Shown: positions 20,216 to 32,760, counted from the first letter of the stretch. The stretch is 64,000 nucleotides of DNA from Sclerodactyla briareus (GCA_026419785.1 JAODTK010001599.1:62001-126000), one strand, 5' to 3'. A program made the numbers and translations. The notes: generated by a model from the sequence alone, not told the origin.

Positions 20216-22350
20216 GAAATCCGGCGCTACCACTGACAGCAGGGATACTGCACTACAATGTATTGGTACCGGCACAAGAGTGGAAAAGTTCCTAACAGAC
20301 TAATAGCCTAACATAATAAATGTATCCTATATGCCTGCATGGTAAAAATTCAGAGGAGGCCACTCTATGATAATTGTTATCTTTATCCATCCCTAGAACC
20401 AAATTCAACAATATTCGGACAGACCCGCACGTGTCGATTCGGACAGACCGGCACGTGTCGTCGGATGTGTAGCGGTCACCTCTGTGGAACGCATCAGTCC
20501 CAGATACGTCCCGTCTTGGTGGCAAATGGACGTATAATGAGAGTAATAATGGGTCTCCTAAGAATAATTCCATATGGCCTAGTGTTTTAATTAGGCCGGT
20601 ACACTCCAACGGTGCCGCGACGCGTGTCAAATAAGGGAAGCACGTATTTCGTACAGGCGCGTCTCCTATCGTAAGGCCTATACCCTATGTGGTGTACGGT
20701 GAGGCTTGCGATCATCTGGAAGTATCTCCGCACGCCACGCAGGTGTGGTACAGACTTGGCCGTCTTCGGCGCCACAGAATCAATTTGACATTTCCTACAG
20801 AGTGGACACACCCGTACGACGAAAAATCGACTATGAGAGAAAGAGGATTGCTCTGCACGTGATGATATCCCCAGCTGCCTGCAGTCTATTTCATTTCAAC
20901 TGATGGGCCAGTACGGCAGCCTACTGCAGCCTACTACGAAGGTCAAACTAGGGTAAAATCTCGAGTCGAGCTGCATTCAGGTATAGTTCAGACCAATTCA
21001 AAAACTCACCAGCAGTTTACTATTAAACAGGTTGGAGCAAAAGTTATAAAAGTAAACTCCAATACGGGGGACCTATTCTGAACAACGGCAGCAGATCATG
21101 AAAGTGTCTTTCGGAAGGAGGAGGACGACACTTGGAAATGGAACCAGTGAAGAAGGAACAGGAATCCACCGTAACAAGGGTAATGAATGGTGGAAGAGCA
21201 ATGTGCTGGGAACGTACGGTAACATATATAGAGCTCATAACATCTGAACATATGGCCCAAAAGACGAATTCATGGAGAGAATACGCTCACCATCTGTAAA
21301 ATCAGCAGAAGAATCAACCCCAAAAAATATCGCGAGCCGCACACAGTGGAGTTCGAGATACCCCAAAAAAAAAAAAAAACGAATCTGCATGAAAAGTGCG
21401 ACCCCAGCCGAAACTGCTGTTCGACATGTCCGAGAGCTCTACGAAAAGACCACAGCAGTGGAATGTTCTCTGTCACGTCAGAGAATCATTTCCATGGAGT
21501 TGACTTCATAGGCCTTTAAAAGCCTAATATATTATCTTCCTTCACATTTGTATACATAGGTATTAGGTGCAATATAAAAATAGTAACAGGATCGAACCAA
21601 CACAGGTATATATAATTCATGAATTCCATGACTTCTTTATTAAACTATTCCCCCTCCCGAATCAATTCTAAGTTGATAAGTTATATTGAAATGATCGCGA
21701 AACTGCAAACAATAACTCCATCGTTTTCTGCTGGCGTGACCAGCTGCGAGGGCCTATATTGTTATCACAACATGCGATTGTTTCTGTCATCTGACCAAAG
21801 GTAAATGCCAGGATAGCACCGGCCGCGGGGTCCCGAAAATAGAACTAACTGAATGCTACTAGTGGCTAATACGATTTTTTCAAAAGGTCATATGGGTGAG
21901 GCTATTCCATACATGGGTGCGGATGGGGGATGACGCGAAAATCGCAGTATCATTTTTTTCTCTTTTTCTTTTTAAAGAACTGTATACGTTGACGCGTAAG
22001 GATCACTCAAATGCGGCAGTTCATGCATATCGATTTTTTTTTCTGATGAGAACAATTTTTCTGATGAGAAATATTAGCCTAATCCGTTTTCGCGTGATCA
22101 GCAATGCTACCGCATGTACAAGAGGGTTTTTGCTGGCCTATTCAGTGTTACTCGTTCTTAATTGGATGAATTCACAAGGATCGTCAATTGATCATCATCA
22201 TCATGATCGTCATTGATCTTCTACGCGAGGAATCCTAATATCTCCACAAAATCATTAAGAATTCTACCAACTCAGAAACCCTGTTTGTTGTAATCGGACA
22301 ACTAACGGGTGAAAAGACGCAACTCCAATACCCTACGGATGTTCCCATGA
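20216..22350. other. Unrecognised stretch with a CACGTG tandem pair
   Basis: About 2.1 kb without a gene. It includes the 24-base tandem pair at 20413-20460 and an A15 run near 21365-21379. Open frames at 21272-21511 and 21896-22216 have no recognisable content. Confidence 0.4.
20413..20460. repeat. Two tandem 24-base units, each with CACGTG
   Basis: Units 20413-20436 and 20437-20460 differ at one base. Each reads ATTCGGACAGACC then GCACGTGTCG. CACGTG is the core E-box bound by many bHLH factors, but a regulatory role here is inference. Confidence 0.8.
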
Positions 22351-22764
22351 AGCTGGGGAATTCCATAGATGCGTATGCGTTTCCGGGCTGGATGTGAAAG
22401 GCACATTTTACGAAGCGAACGTCTGGTTCAGAAGAGAAACCACTATAATCGAAAGGGTGCAAGCCAAATTACATAAAAATGCAGCAGCCTATGCATAATG
22501 GTGCGTCTGCTTTTTAAGGAAGATATTCCACAAAATGCATTCACGGTGATACGCCATCTGCAATACTCATTGGTAAAATGTGCTTTTTTTGGCCTATACA
22601 GCGTTGGTTTGCCTTCATTTGTGATTTTTTGGCTTCTGTGGAACCAATATCTATCTCTGAAAACTAAATAGAAAATAATCAAACACTGCTCCCGCTCAGT
22701 TGGATGTCAATTAGTGCAATTTTTCACATACGCACTACGCATCTATGGAATCCATGCAGCCTTA
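22351..22764 (-). mobile_element. MITE-1 copy 2
   Basis: Reverse-orientation copy: 'attccatagatgcgtatgcg' and 'ccgggctggatgtgaaa' at the left, 'cgcatctatggaatcc' and 'gcagcctta' at the right (22746-22764). The interior shares 'ttttggcttctgtggaacc' and 'aaggaagatattcca' with copy 1 on the opposite strand. Non-coding. Confidence 0.75.
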
Positions 22765-22784
22765 ATGTGCTGGCTGCACGTTCC

Positions 22785-23035
22785 GCTGCCTACTTCAAGA
22801 CGAAAGTTGAGGATATCCGTATGAGCATCACGCCGGTCGCAGCCACTTTGCACATAGCGGCCCCAAATTGACCTGTCACTGAAACCCTCTCTAATTTGAT
22901 GAGTTGTCCGGAAGTGATGTGCGGAGAATCTTTTCTGGCTGTGCAACAAATCAATGTAGTCTGGATCCAGCACCGACGTGGCTGATAAAGAAATGCCAAA
23001 ATGAGTTACGGGCCGCCATTAATCTCATAACTCCT
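22785..23035 (+). pseudogene. CR1-like LINE fragment (before the RT core)
   Basis: The frame reads 'YFKTKVEDIRMSI' at 22791-22829, a stop, then in another frame 'LSGSDVRRIFSGC' and 'SLDPAPTWLIKKCQNEL' (22958-23008). These match the segment between endonuclease and polymerase in CR1 elements (FF..KI..IR; then the V...I....S.SCSLDPIPTWLLK.C...L block). At least one frameshift and one stop are present, and neither the RT palm nor an endonuclease adjoins. It lies directly beside MITE-1 copy 2, which may have inserted into it. Confidence 0.75.
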
Positions 23036-23454
23036 TGCGACAAAAATGGAGAGCTGTATATGTGCAGGGAAATCTTTGGATGGAACCAATAATCCTGAAC
23101 TTAATGACAATAAACGGAGTTCATAATTTTTAGAAGCAATAGGTTGATTTCCCGGTGTTTTTGATCATTTATCATGCCCTAACCGTTGGCAATGACACTG
23201 TGTACCCCCCCAAATCATGGTTTCGTGACCCTTGGGGTACTATATCGCCTTTACAAACCATTCCTTACCATGGATATCAAATCAACTCTGTTTGCAAATA
23301 TGCAGTATGGGTATTAGGCAATTTGGTCAAATAAGAGAGACCTGGAAAATCGGCAAAGGAAAAAATCTTATACACGCCACTAAAGCAGCGGCCGGTACTC
23401 AAAACACACTCTCTCCTCCATGTGCGACAGATTCGGCAATTGTTCACTCTACAA
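23036..23454. other. Unrecognised non-coding stretch
   Basis: Nothing recognised. The paired forward and reverse frames at 23232-23540 are not supported. Confidence 0.35.
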
Positions 23455-24400
23455 AACAAGTTGCAAGTCGGAACGTCCTTGGTAGCTGCAGACGGTAAAA
23501 TTCCTGTGGCGGATACATTGCATGCTCTTCGCCATTTCACATTTATGTTTTTTCACATTTAACTGACCTCTATACTACAACCTGTCCATAACCTAGGAAT
23601 GACTTGGAACATGTCTACCACATTGGCCTAATTTTGTCCTATCAGTGCCCATCAACAAGTACGAATTCACAACTCTTCCTAAGCTGTGCGTGAACATTGG
23701 AAACACACTTCCCACATAAATGAAGATCTAAACATTGCTGCACTCCATATTTATAGTTTTGGACCACCCAGGGCAATATACCACAGGAAACAGTTATACC
23801 ATTAAACGCAGCATATAGGTGGGGTGGGGGAAGTGCCCAAGCCCATTGGGCTAATAAAGCTTACTGGTCAACACATTCTCAGGTCAACCAATGAGAAGTG
23901 AACCGAGATGTGGTAAAGAAGAATGACTCTGGAAAGTTTTGGGTCCTGTTGTGTGCTTCCCAGAGAATAAGGAGTAATGTAAACAAATCCGCAGAGGCAG
24001 GGCAACCTAATGTAAACAAACCTCTCTCACAGCTCGATGTCTGTGGGGAGACTTATTGGGGTAATTATTGATTTATAAACTTTAGGCACCTATGCGTCCA
24101 AAAGTGTAACTCAGCCGATAGTTCAGGCATGCTTCATCCACCCACCCAAGGTTTCAACCTGACTCTTGTATGGTTCTGAAGTTACGAATGAAGACTTATT
24201 GGGTGGATTAATTGATTTACTTTACATTTCATCACATTATGCACAAAATGCTACTCAACCTAGCCAGTGGCATGCTTCAGCCACTCACAAGTTTCAACCT
24301 GATCCTCCATGTACGGTTCAGATTTTACGAATGACGGCGAACCGAAGGACGACGAAGAACGGCGAACGAACGAACGGACGGAGAGACATTATGACTTGTA
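23455..24400 (+). repeat. Rep-B copy 2
   Basis: Second copy of the family at 10635-11430, with the same start ('agctgcagacggtaaaattc') and the same pair of roughly 130 bp units (about 24056-24190 and 24190-24330). Each unit carries 'catgcttca-ccac' and 'ttcaacctgat'. The same 'cgaacgaacgaacggacgg' end is at about 24362-24382. It is a little longer than copy 1 in the middle. Confidence 0.6.
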
Positions 24401-24777
24401 GAGCTTCTTACACCCGCACCTAAAAATCCCAACACAACCACCGCCGCGTCGCTCGTTTGTATAGTTAACGAATATGTCCCTATACGCAGTTTCCCATGGA
24501 GCGGCCATCGGCTACCGATAATGAGAGGATTGAATACAAGATCGCTCTCCTAGCTTTCCGGCTATTCATTCTTGTACCCGCCCGGCATACCTGTGTGACC
24601 TCCTGACGAAACAAACCACACCGGCCAACACGATCTTCTTGCAGCCATCGCGGTCATTCAACTATCCCATCATCCACAAGATCGTATGTGACCGCGTTTC
24701 TCTTTTAACGGCTGCATCTCCTATGGATAAACCCCTCCAAACCTAGAACCTGCGTTCCCTGGACAGTATTTCATCTT
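24401..24777. other. Unrecognised non-coding stretch
   Basis: No recognised content. Confidence 0.35.
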
Positions 24778-25870
24778 TTTGATTCCTTGCCGAAGGGCAA
24801 CGGAATCTATGCAGTCATGCAACCTGCGTAGTGTGTGTGTGTGTGTCTGTGTGGTGTTTGTGTGTGTGTGTGTGCAACCCCTTGTCAGCACGTTTTCTAA
24901 CGTACGCAACGGGTATCAAGTTCAAATTAGGTATGTGGGTTTCCCTATGGGGAGGATGACCCCTATTGTTTTTGGGTGCCCTTTCAAGTTCATTCAAGGT
25001 CACGAGAGGGCAAATTCAAAGCTTGTCAGCATGATATCTAACTAACGCGAGTATCTATCGTAGTTCAAATTAGGTATGTGTGGTAGCATGTATGGTGAGT
25101 GACCCCTCATGTTTTTGTTTTGGTGTCAGTCAAGGTCATTCAAGGCACCATCGGAAATCGTCATATATCTCGGCAACGACATTTTGGGGAAAGTTTCTTC
25201 GTCTTGGGTGAAATACATCGGTGACTGACTTGACCTCATTTTAACGCTTTTTACTTACTACCTCATTTGACTTTTGACCTGGTGCTTTTGTATGCTTTTT
25301 TTGTGTGGCCGGAAGCGGTCTTGTAAGACCAACAAAAATTCCAATGACCTACCATACTAACATACTCTTATCACAAGCTATCTCAATGAATGTGGAAGGT
25401 CAAAACAGCTAAAATCTTCAGTATCTCGGCACGAAACATTTTGGAGCTGTCGTAATGGAAAGTTTCGTTCGTCGTGGGTGCAATACCATCCGGTGACCGA
25501 CTTTGATGACATCATTTACTTTGCCTCATTTGAACCTTTTATGACCCTGGTGATTTTGCATGCTTTTTTTGCCGTTGGCTGTACCGTCTTGTTAAGACAA
25601 ACAAAAAATCAATGACACTACCAACAACGATACTCTTATCACAATGTATCTCAATGAATGTGGGAAGGTTAAGACAGCTTGAAACACTGAAATGTGGATA
25701 TATTTAGCATTTGGAACATCTCCTTTTCAGCATGATATCAAATGAATGCAAGTTCAAATTAAGTGTGTGGATTGTACACATGCTGAAAGATTAAACACTA
25801 TTGTTTTTGGTATAGGTCAAGGTTCAGTCCAGGTCACATAGGAAATCCTTAGTCTCGGTGAACAATCTGT
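24778..25870 (+). repeat. Rep-C copy 1, with tandem units of about 260 bp
   Basis: It begins 'ttgccgaagggcaacggaatc', a GT array follows (24831-24875), then phrases 'caagttcaaattaggtatgtg' (twice), 'aaggtcattcaagg', 'atctcggca' (25167 and 25423), 'ggaaagtttc', 'ttgacctcatt', and 'tatctcaatgaatgtg' (25379 and 25647). The last pairs define a tandem unit of about 256-267 bp. The other copy is 51405-51870. There is no open frame, so it is not a recognisable transposon gene. Confidence 0.6.
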
Positions 25871-27354
25871 ACAGGAGTGAGAAACAGAGGAACAAGCATA
25901 TAGCCAACCAACCAAAGTCGTTTTCCCCAGTGAAGACAATACATTATTGAAATGTCATTTATTTTTTTCCTGATATGTTGGAGTATGGGACTAGCACCAA
26001 ATATTCCCCAGTGATAGACAGTACAAATCCTGAATTGTCATTTTATATTATATGAATATGTCTGATATGGACTGCACCAGTGGACCCGCCTAATTATGTA
26101 CCTCTGATCAGAGTGGTGTTGCTACGGGTGGGTTGGTAATTTTGGTCTTGCAGCAAACCCCCCTCCAGGTTTCATAGGCAGTGATTGTGAAAATTGAGAA
26201 ATGTGAAATTGAGCCCCTATTTGAACGCCGCATTTCACGGCATTTACTGACAAATTCAATGCAAGGCAGAGAAGAAACGGCTTTCTCTATTAGTGTTATA
26301 TTTTACATTTAATCCTAGTGGCATTTTCTCAGGGAAGATACAAAATTGGGATTATATCCATGGATACGATGGGATGGTGGGGGACAGGGGGGCGCGGCCG
26401 GGGGGTGGTGTAACAAAAATGGGCATTCTTTCCATAGGAGAATATGATATTTACTCGAGGGCCGGGAATGCAAAGTTGTTGCTTTACATTAATTGAAAAC
26501 GGTTGTTATGATCTTCAAATTCCCATTTAAACGATGATTTCAGCAAGAAAGAAATGCACACAGGAAATGTCTGAATCCATCAGAACACTATGCTGGGGCC
26601 ACATCCTCTTCAACCACTGCCCCCGCCATTCTGTGTTGATACTAAATGAAGCCCTTAGTTTGGCTGGTCAACATTGGTCTGGCCATTCCCCAAAAGGATT
26701 TAATCTCTAAGTTGTGTGTGTGAAAAAAACTGTGAGCGAGTTAAGCCAACAATACACTTTTGACTGCCGTCGACATTCAGGCTCAGAGGACTGGAATGTG
26801 TATTCCAATTATTCTCTGTGTGCCCTTCAGTTTACTGATTATTGATTGTTTACATTAAAGTTAACACTTCTCTCTAAGCACACTTACAGGATGTTTGTAA
26901 TTAATTGACAGGCCGGATGACTATTGGTATTATTACCTGTTTATTACCTATTCATGACAAGCCCTAATGAGGGCATTAACTGTGGTGTGTTGTAGGGTAG
27001 AGCAGGGAGAGGGTAGTGAGTGGGAGGAAGAATAAGCAAGGGCAGGAAGCTTCGAAAGTGGGGACGGGCACAACATTTGTGGAATTTTTTTTCGTATTGA
27101 GCAAAAAGTGAGGGCAATACCATGTACCCCGGCAGAAAATAGAAAATGGTAGGGGGTTGAGGTCTATAAATTATATCTCTTCTCCTCAGTGCCTATCTAT
27201 TGGTTGTGACAGTCCACATGGATATGACTATTGTGAGAATGAAAAGGGTTGCCGGGTCAATCACATCTTAAACAATTGGTCGAAGTCTTAAGGGATCGAC
27301 ATTGAATGAGCCCACATAATTCAAGTAATGGCTCAACAGGGCTATATTATAATG
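25871..27354. other. Unrecognised non-coding stretch
   Basis: About 1.5 kb with no match elsewhere in the window that I could find. A G-rich patch lies near 26371-26407 (ggggggcgcggccgggggg). Confidence 0.4.
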
Positions 27355-27525
27355 ATATTTATAATATATATTATAATATACTATATATAGATATATATAC
27401 TATATATATATACTATATATATATATTCTATATATGATATAATATATAATATATATATATATAATACTTATAGACTATATATATATATAGAATATATTAT
27501 ATCTTATATATAATGATATTGATTG
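27355..27525. repeat. TA-rich dinucleotide array
   Basis: Imperfect TATA repeats for about 170 bp, with many small self-complementary parts. They continue on the far side of the foldback at 27789-27842. Confidence 0.85.
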
Positions 27526-27550
27526 AGTCTCAGTGTACTACAAGTGCTGC

Positions 27551-27778
27551 AATATAAAAGTGGAGCTCCAAAAAAAGAAGCATGGTTGACGGATTATTTT
27601 GTAGCACAATTTATTTCAAAAACGAAATTTTCACCTTCCTGGGCCTTCATCAGCGTATGTCTAGTTCATACAGATGAAGGCCCTAGGAGGGTGGAAAATT
27701 TCGTTTTTGAAATAAATGGTGCTACAAAATTTACATCCGTCAAACCATGTTTTTTTGGGAGAGCTCCTACTTTATATC
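27551..27778. mobile_element. Near-palindromic foldback element
   Basis: The left arm (27551-27651) and right arm (27671-27778) are reverse complements over about 100 bases. Arm landmarks are GGAGCTCC near each tip, 'catggtttgacgga' type sequence, 'ttgtagcac', TTTATTTCAAAAACGAAATT, and 'gggccttcatc' next to an 18-base loop. It is flanked on both sides by TA arrays, consistent with insertion at TA. An 88-codon forward frame runs through the hairpin but is a product of the palindrome. It is a foldback-type MITE of unknown superfamily. Confidence 0.75.
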
Positions 27779-27788
27779 ATATAACCTA

Positions 27789-27842
27789 GGATATATATAT
27801 ATATATATATATTACCGATATATATCTATTATATATATATAA
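27789..27842. repeat. TA dinucleotide array, right flank of foldback
   Basis: Short TATA repeat that mirrors 27355-27525 across the foldback. Confidence 0.8.
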
Positions 27843-29127
27843 ACACTAGAAAAAGAGCTTGTCTTATTATTTGTTATTTTATATGCAGACAGAATATTTG
27901 TATTAGGACGGTGCTGCATGGGTTGGGCCAGTACCCCCAGTGGATGGAATATGTGATTTGAAGGGCCTGTTGAAACCGTTTGACCATAAAACTGTTGCAA
28001 TAAGACATTTGATGGACTAGTAAAATGGCTATTGATACAAGTATTGTAAACAGGTTATGCAATTGTCAATTGCATGACCCCACCCCTTGTTACCCAGCAC
28101 ACGGTGAGTCTTTGCCATTAGGTGGGTCAACAAAACCTCCCTCAGTCACTTTTGTGCATGAAACATAATGAAAATTAATACACCACAGTCACTTTAAAAG
28201 AACACCGACTACCTGCTGTACGAATGAAACGATTGACTGGCAATGACTTTCCCCCCAGGTCACATTAGTGAATAAGACATCTTGGTACAATGGCCCGAAT
28301 GTGGACACCATGCTATGGGAAACTGAATGTACCTACAATGACTCACCTTGTGCAGGGTCTGGAGGGATGCAATTGACAATATATAGGCATTTATGCAGAA
28401 TTGCAATTCTCTTCCACCCACATACCCCCCAACAAGGAATCTTGTTTTTACAATTATTGTGATGTGATGATTGGTGGTCGTCTTGGTCGTCCGATTCAAA
28501 GAACTGCCACTTCAATCAGTCTATCTGCTTTGACCACATCCAGTTACTTATGAGTGACAAATTTCGCTAAAGTGATCCTCATCATTTATGTCCGCCTGCA
28601 GTCTGCCGAAGTCAGGGTTACTGTGGCTGGTACCCACACTGAATGGAAACGTTGGACCTCACTGGTTATGAATCTTAACTTTACCTTCTCTCTTCAAGAT
28701 ACACTTACCGCATTTATTTTCAGATTTTACTCAATTGCCCTCAGATGACTTTTTGGACCTAGTCAAACAGCATTACAAGCCATTATTGGTTTAGTAAATA
28801 TTGCAGTGATTGGTTCGTTTTGTGTCAACTTGTTGTGGTTTGAGTTGGCAAACACACATCTTGCAGGTTTTGATATAGCTGGAATAAAGGTCGGTGATTG
28901 GAGCGCCACAAACCTGTAAGGGAAAACAAACATGTCGGGAAACACAAAAAGCGCAGGACTCACTAACGCAGAGTTGCGTTCTTGTTAAGCCTGGACTCAA
29001 GACCTTTTGTTTCTCGTTGTTACTAATATTTTGTATGTGTTTGTATTTATGTGTATATTACCCTAACACCGTAAAAACGTTTTCAGGAACCTGGGTTGGG
29101 AAATAGCTGTCTATAAATCACATTATC
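27843..29127. other. Unrecognised non-coding stretch
   Basis: About 1.3 kb. Several overlapping small frames on both strands and no domain or relic. Confidence 0.4.
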
Positions 29128-29140
29128 ATTATTATTATTA

Positions 29141-29177
<37 letters not shown>

Positions 29178-29231
29178 TATTATTATTATTATTATATTAT
29201 TATTATTAATAATAATAATAATCATAATATT

Positions 29232-29268
<37 letters not shown>

Positions 29269-29320
29269 ATTATTATTATATTATTATTATTATTATTATT
29301 ATTTATTATTATTATTATTA

Positions 29321-29362
<42 letters not shown>
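29128..29362. repeat. ATT / AAT / ATT trinucleotide array
   Basis: About 235 bp of ATT repeat with an inverted AAT segment in the middle (about 29209-29254), so neighbouring parts can pair with each other. Confidence 0.9.
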
Positions 29363-30303
29363 GCCATCTGTAGAACCTCTATCTACTACCCCTCGAAACC
29401 CCTTTTTCATCCATAAATTATTTGATCTGTCCAATATAACAATCGAATGGGTATTTTTCTCTGTTTACATATGTTACGACTTAGTCTTCCCTAATTTTCT
29501 TTCAGAATGAATGAAACAACATTAGTAAAGTAATCATATACCTTTAAAAGCTTCATTAAAATGCGTAAATTCAACATTAATTGAGTAATTTAAAAGAGTC
29601 ATTTAGCATCCCACACCGCTACGGACATGGCCCGTTCAGAGGACATGCAGTAGCTAATCACCACAGCATGCGCAGCCGCAGTCGACTAAACGATGGACTA
29701 GGGGTAGGTCATTGAGGAAACAATCAGGACTCTGCACACAAAATCAGGAGTGCTAATGGGACTATCCTATAATAGGCCAGCATATACACTGACCGCATCA
29801 CTCTTCAATATCAGGAACTAATATATTCGAATACATAACCTACACTTCCCCATCATGACTACGCATATACTGCTGACGACTGAATTTATGACAGCACTTT
29901 GTGTATTCCCTCGCTGCCTATGTACATGCCGCTTTGATGGCTGTATATACCGCGCATCCGTATATATGGATTAGGCGCAACGTCTGTTTAAATCGGTACC
30001 GATTGATTTGTAGGATAGTTTTGGAATATTAATCGCTCTGCACTTCCACACAATCAGGGGGAGTAAATAGTCGCTGGAAGAAGCGAGCAAAAAGCAACGA
30101 AGCAATAAATTTCGACAGTCTTCCCGTTCCTCGTAGCTGTCGAACCTTCTGCCGTTGCCAATTGGGACGCACTTGGATCGCCTATTGCCAGCACGTGAAC
30201 AGTTCAACGCAATCTTACAAATGACCGGCGCGGCCTACACAATCTGTGAATCCCCTACCCTGCCCACTGTAGGTGTAGTTGTTGAAACAAACCTCGTACA
30301 ACC
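29363..30303. other. Unrecognised non-coding stretch
   Basis: No supported gene. The open frame at 30155-30550 runs into Rep-D. Confidence 0.4.
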
Positions 30304-30490
30304 AAGGGTGGCGCCAGCGGGGTGGTCAGAGGGCCATGCCCCCCCCCCCCCCTGTCGGGGCAGCCTGGCCCCCGCTCGGGGAATTTTCCCATCTCGCCGG
30401 GAGCCCGAGTGGGTAAGCTGCAATGTACACACCCACCCCGACGAGAGCTTTTGCCCCGACATATATTATTTCCAAACTCTTCATATTGAA
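30304..30490 (+). repeat. Rep-D copy 2
   Basis: AAGGGTGGCGCCAGCGGGG start, C14 (30339-30352), 'gtcggggcagcctgg', 'gagcccgagtgggta' and 'acacaccc'. It closely parallels the reversed copy at 56690-56905, including a 'cgcttcgcgcgcc' motif at about 30524-30536. Confidence 0.65.
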
Positions 30491-30829
30491 CATTCTATAT
30501 TGAAGCTGAAAATTTTTCGGTGGCGCTTCGCGCGCCTTATTCTTTTCTAGAGTATTGCCCAGTTCCTTTCCTCTCTCGAGTTTAAGATCACGTAATCATC
30601 TTCCTACATGCTATACAATCGTGGAATATACAGATAGGGAATATACAAGCTTATGGATATCTTCGAAATGTCCCTGCCAAGAGATTAATGTTACAATTCT
30701 TTCGGGGAGGATGCTCGTGTCTGCCGTTACCACGTTTTGCCGCGTGTAGAGTGGTGTGCTTTCACGACGCAGTGCCCAGGTATTCCTGTGGAGTTTCGGA
30801 ATACCTGACCCTATTCTACTGATAAGGCT

Positions 30830-31050
30830 CCTGATGCGAGGGAAGCCTATTGAAAGTAACCTTGCCCTCCACAATGTGTATTTCAATTTTCCTCGTTTTT
30901 TTTTTCTTCAAAATATTCAACAAAAAAGAAGACATCAAAATGCAGGGTTTGACCATGGGGTAAAGGTTGAGCCTCGTCGGGGAACTTCAACTTTCCCCCG
31001 CCCCCCCCCGTCGGGGAACTCGGACCCCCCTTCGGGGAAATCCTTGTCGC
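30830..31050 (+). repeat. Rep-D copy 3 (5' truncated)
   Basis: It shares 'ttgccctccacaatgt', the T-run, 'aaaatgcag' and 'gtcggggaacttc' with copy 1 (20070-20215) and ends in 'cggggaaatcc'. The GC-rich start is absent. Confidence 0.6.
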
Positions 31051-32599
31051 CAACCACTGTCGTACTCCTCTAAAACATTTGCGTCAATTGACCCTGAACT
31101 GCATGATATCAATCCAATTCAAACACCCAAATAAAACCCTTTTTTTTTTTTTATTTTTTATAGTGTTAGAGGGTGCAGATGAATTACAACTGACGGTGCC
31201 TCCTGATTGTTTATATCGATCGGCAATTAAATTAATATTGTGTCACTAAAGTTCTTTCTAATAATTTACGCTGATTTCGTTTACCCATTTTCATGATGTG
31301 TTTCCCACTTGAGACAAATGCCTGAAAACAAGAAATAGGCATACAATATAAACATTCCTCATCATGATAAAACATGCATAAAACATGTAAAGTCATTGTC
31401 ACAGTGACGTTAGTAATAGGTCGTAGGAATTTATTTCCTATGATCCATTGTTTAAAAATCCATCTGAGAAATCGTCGGCAGGTCGGTATCAGCTATCCTT
31501 GATGTGCTCTATGTTTTGCATGCTTCATTGACCTCTGATGATGACCGATATGGCTTTATGTCCGTGATGTGCGCAGCCGCGCGCAACGAAGTGTGTGTGG
31601 TGTGTGTGTCTGATTCGGTTGTGGGTGGTGGCATGTGACCTCAAAACGAGAAGTGGGTCCCTCCAACTGGCATGCTCATCCTCCATAGGAATAGAAGGAC
31701 CTAAATTTATGCTTCGGTACTCGACATAATTATTGAACTTTCGTCACGGATGAGAATTTAGTTTCGGATAGGATAAACAATTAAAGTGTCACCTGAATTA
31801 GGAAACATATATGAAGGCTCACTGTCTGCATGATTCACACCTTTTATTACCACTATCCAAAAGAAAATCTATAGTTTCAGTCTATACGACGTTCTCTCTC
31901 TCGGATTTTTCCCTCCCAACAAACAAAAAATGAATCACGTAGCCTGTAGCATCTTAGCTTCTCATCTATATGACATAACATAAAAACAGTATTGTCACAC
32001 ACGACGAGTTACGAATACAATGCCCTCCTATGCAGAAAATATCAAAGTATCATTTTCGTGTTACCTCATTCGGGTTCACCTGGCCTGTATGCTAAGGTAA
32101 ACATATTATGTGTTTGTACTTATACTTACCTTTATACAACTATCGCTTTATATGGTCAGATGGTACGAGTGGAAATTTTTCCTCTCGTATGTTTTATGTA
32201 ACCCCGGGTCTTCCGGCTACTGATCTCATGTACTCGATCACACATGCAAATGCGATCCAATTGTAGGAGAGACCGTCCGATTACCTGTTTATATCCAGAC
32301 CTCAAACGACCTCGGAAGGCATTCACTTGCGCTTGCTTTATTAACTAGTCATACACCGGATATCCTTTTCATTGCCACGATCAGTTGACATTGCTGCGGT
32401 CAGATGACCTCCGAATGACTCCAACAATTATGCCATTCCCTACAATTCTCTAAGCGTCAGTATTCTACCTACAGAACGCAAAGGTACTGTGAATTAACTC
32501 CATACTTTCATGTTTGAATTAGGGCTCTCAGGCATAGGCCCTACTAAATTATATTCATCAGGCCCTTCCTTCCAGCAAGAACCTAGACCCCGATGGTAG
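31051..32599. other. Unrecognised non-coding stretch
   Basis: A T-rich run at 31139-31159 and a small GT patch near 31592-31611. Nothing else recognised. Confidence 0.4.
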
Positions 32600-32760
32600 T
32601 ACTCTATGTTATAACTGATATAAAAACTATACATTTAGTTTCGTTGAAACTATAGTACAGTACAAATTCTTAATTTCGTGGAATAGGCCCGTTGTCGCAA
32701 CATATACAATTGTTGCAGCCAGCTGCTTTTTGCAAAATTCGCGTACCTGATCACCATTTC
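32600..32760. repeat. Segment shared with 8690-8840
   Basis: Same order of anchors as in the 8.7 kb copy, and same orientation. It contains no part of the neighbouring A/B duplication that I could align. Confidence 0.5.

Noticed and set aside
27610..27700. Hammerhead-ribozyme-like CTGATGA ... GAAA in the foldback arm
   Set aside because: On the reverse strand the core CTGATGA and GAAA are present, but the intervening bases do not form a stem II. In the other arm the core itself is changed (CAGATGA). It looks like coincidence.
27523..27789. 88-codon gene over the foldback
   Set aside because: The frame reads through both arms of a palindrome, so the second half is the antisense of the first. 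This is not a protein-coding pattern.
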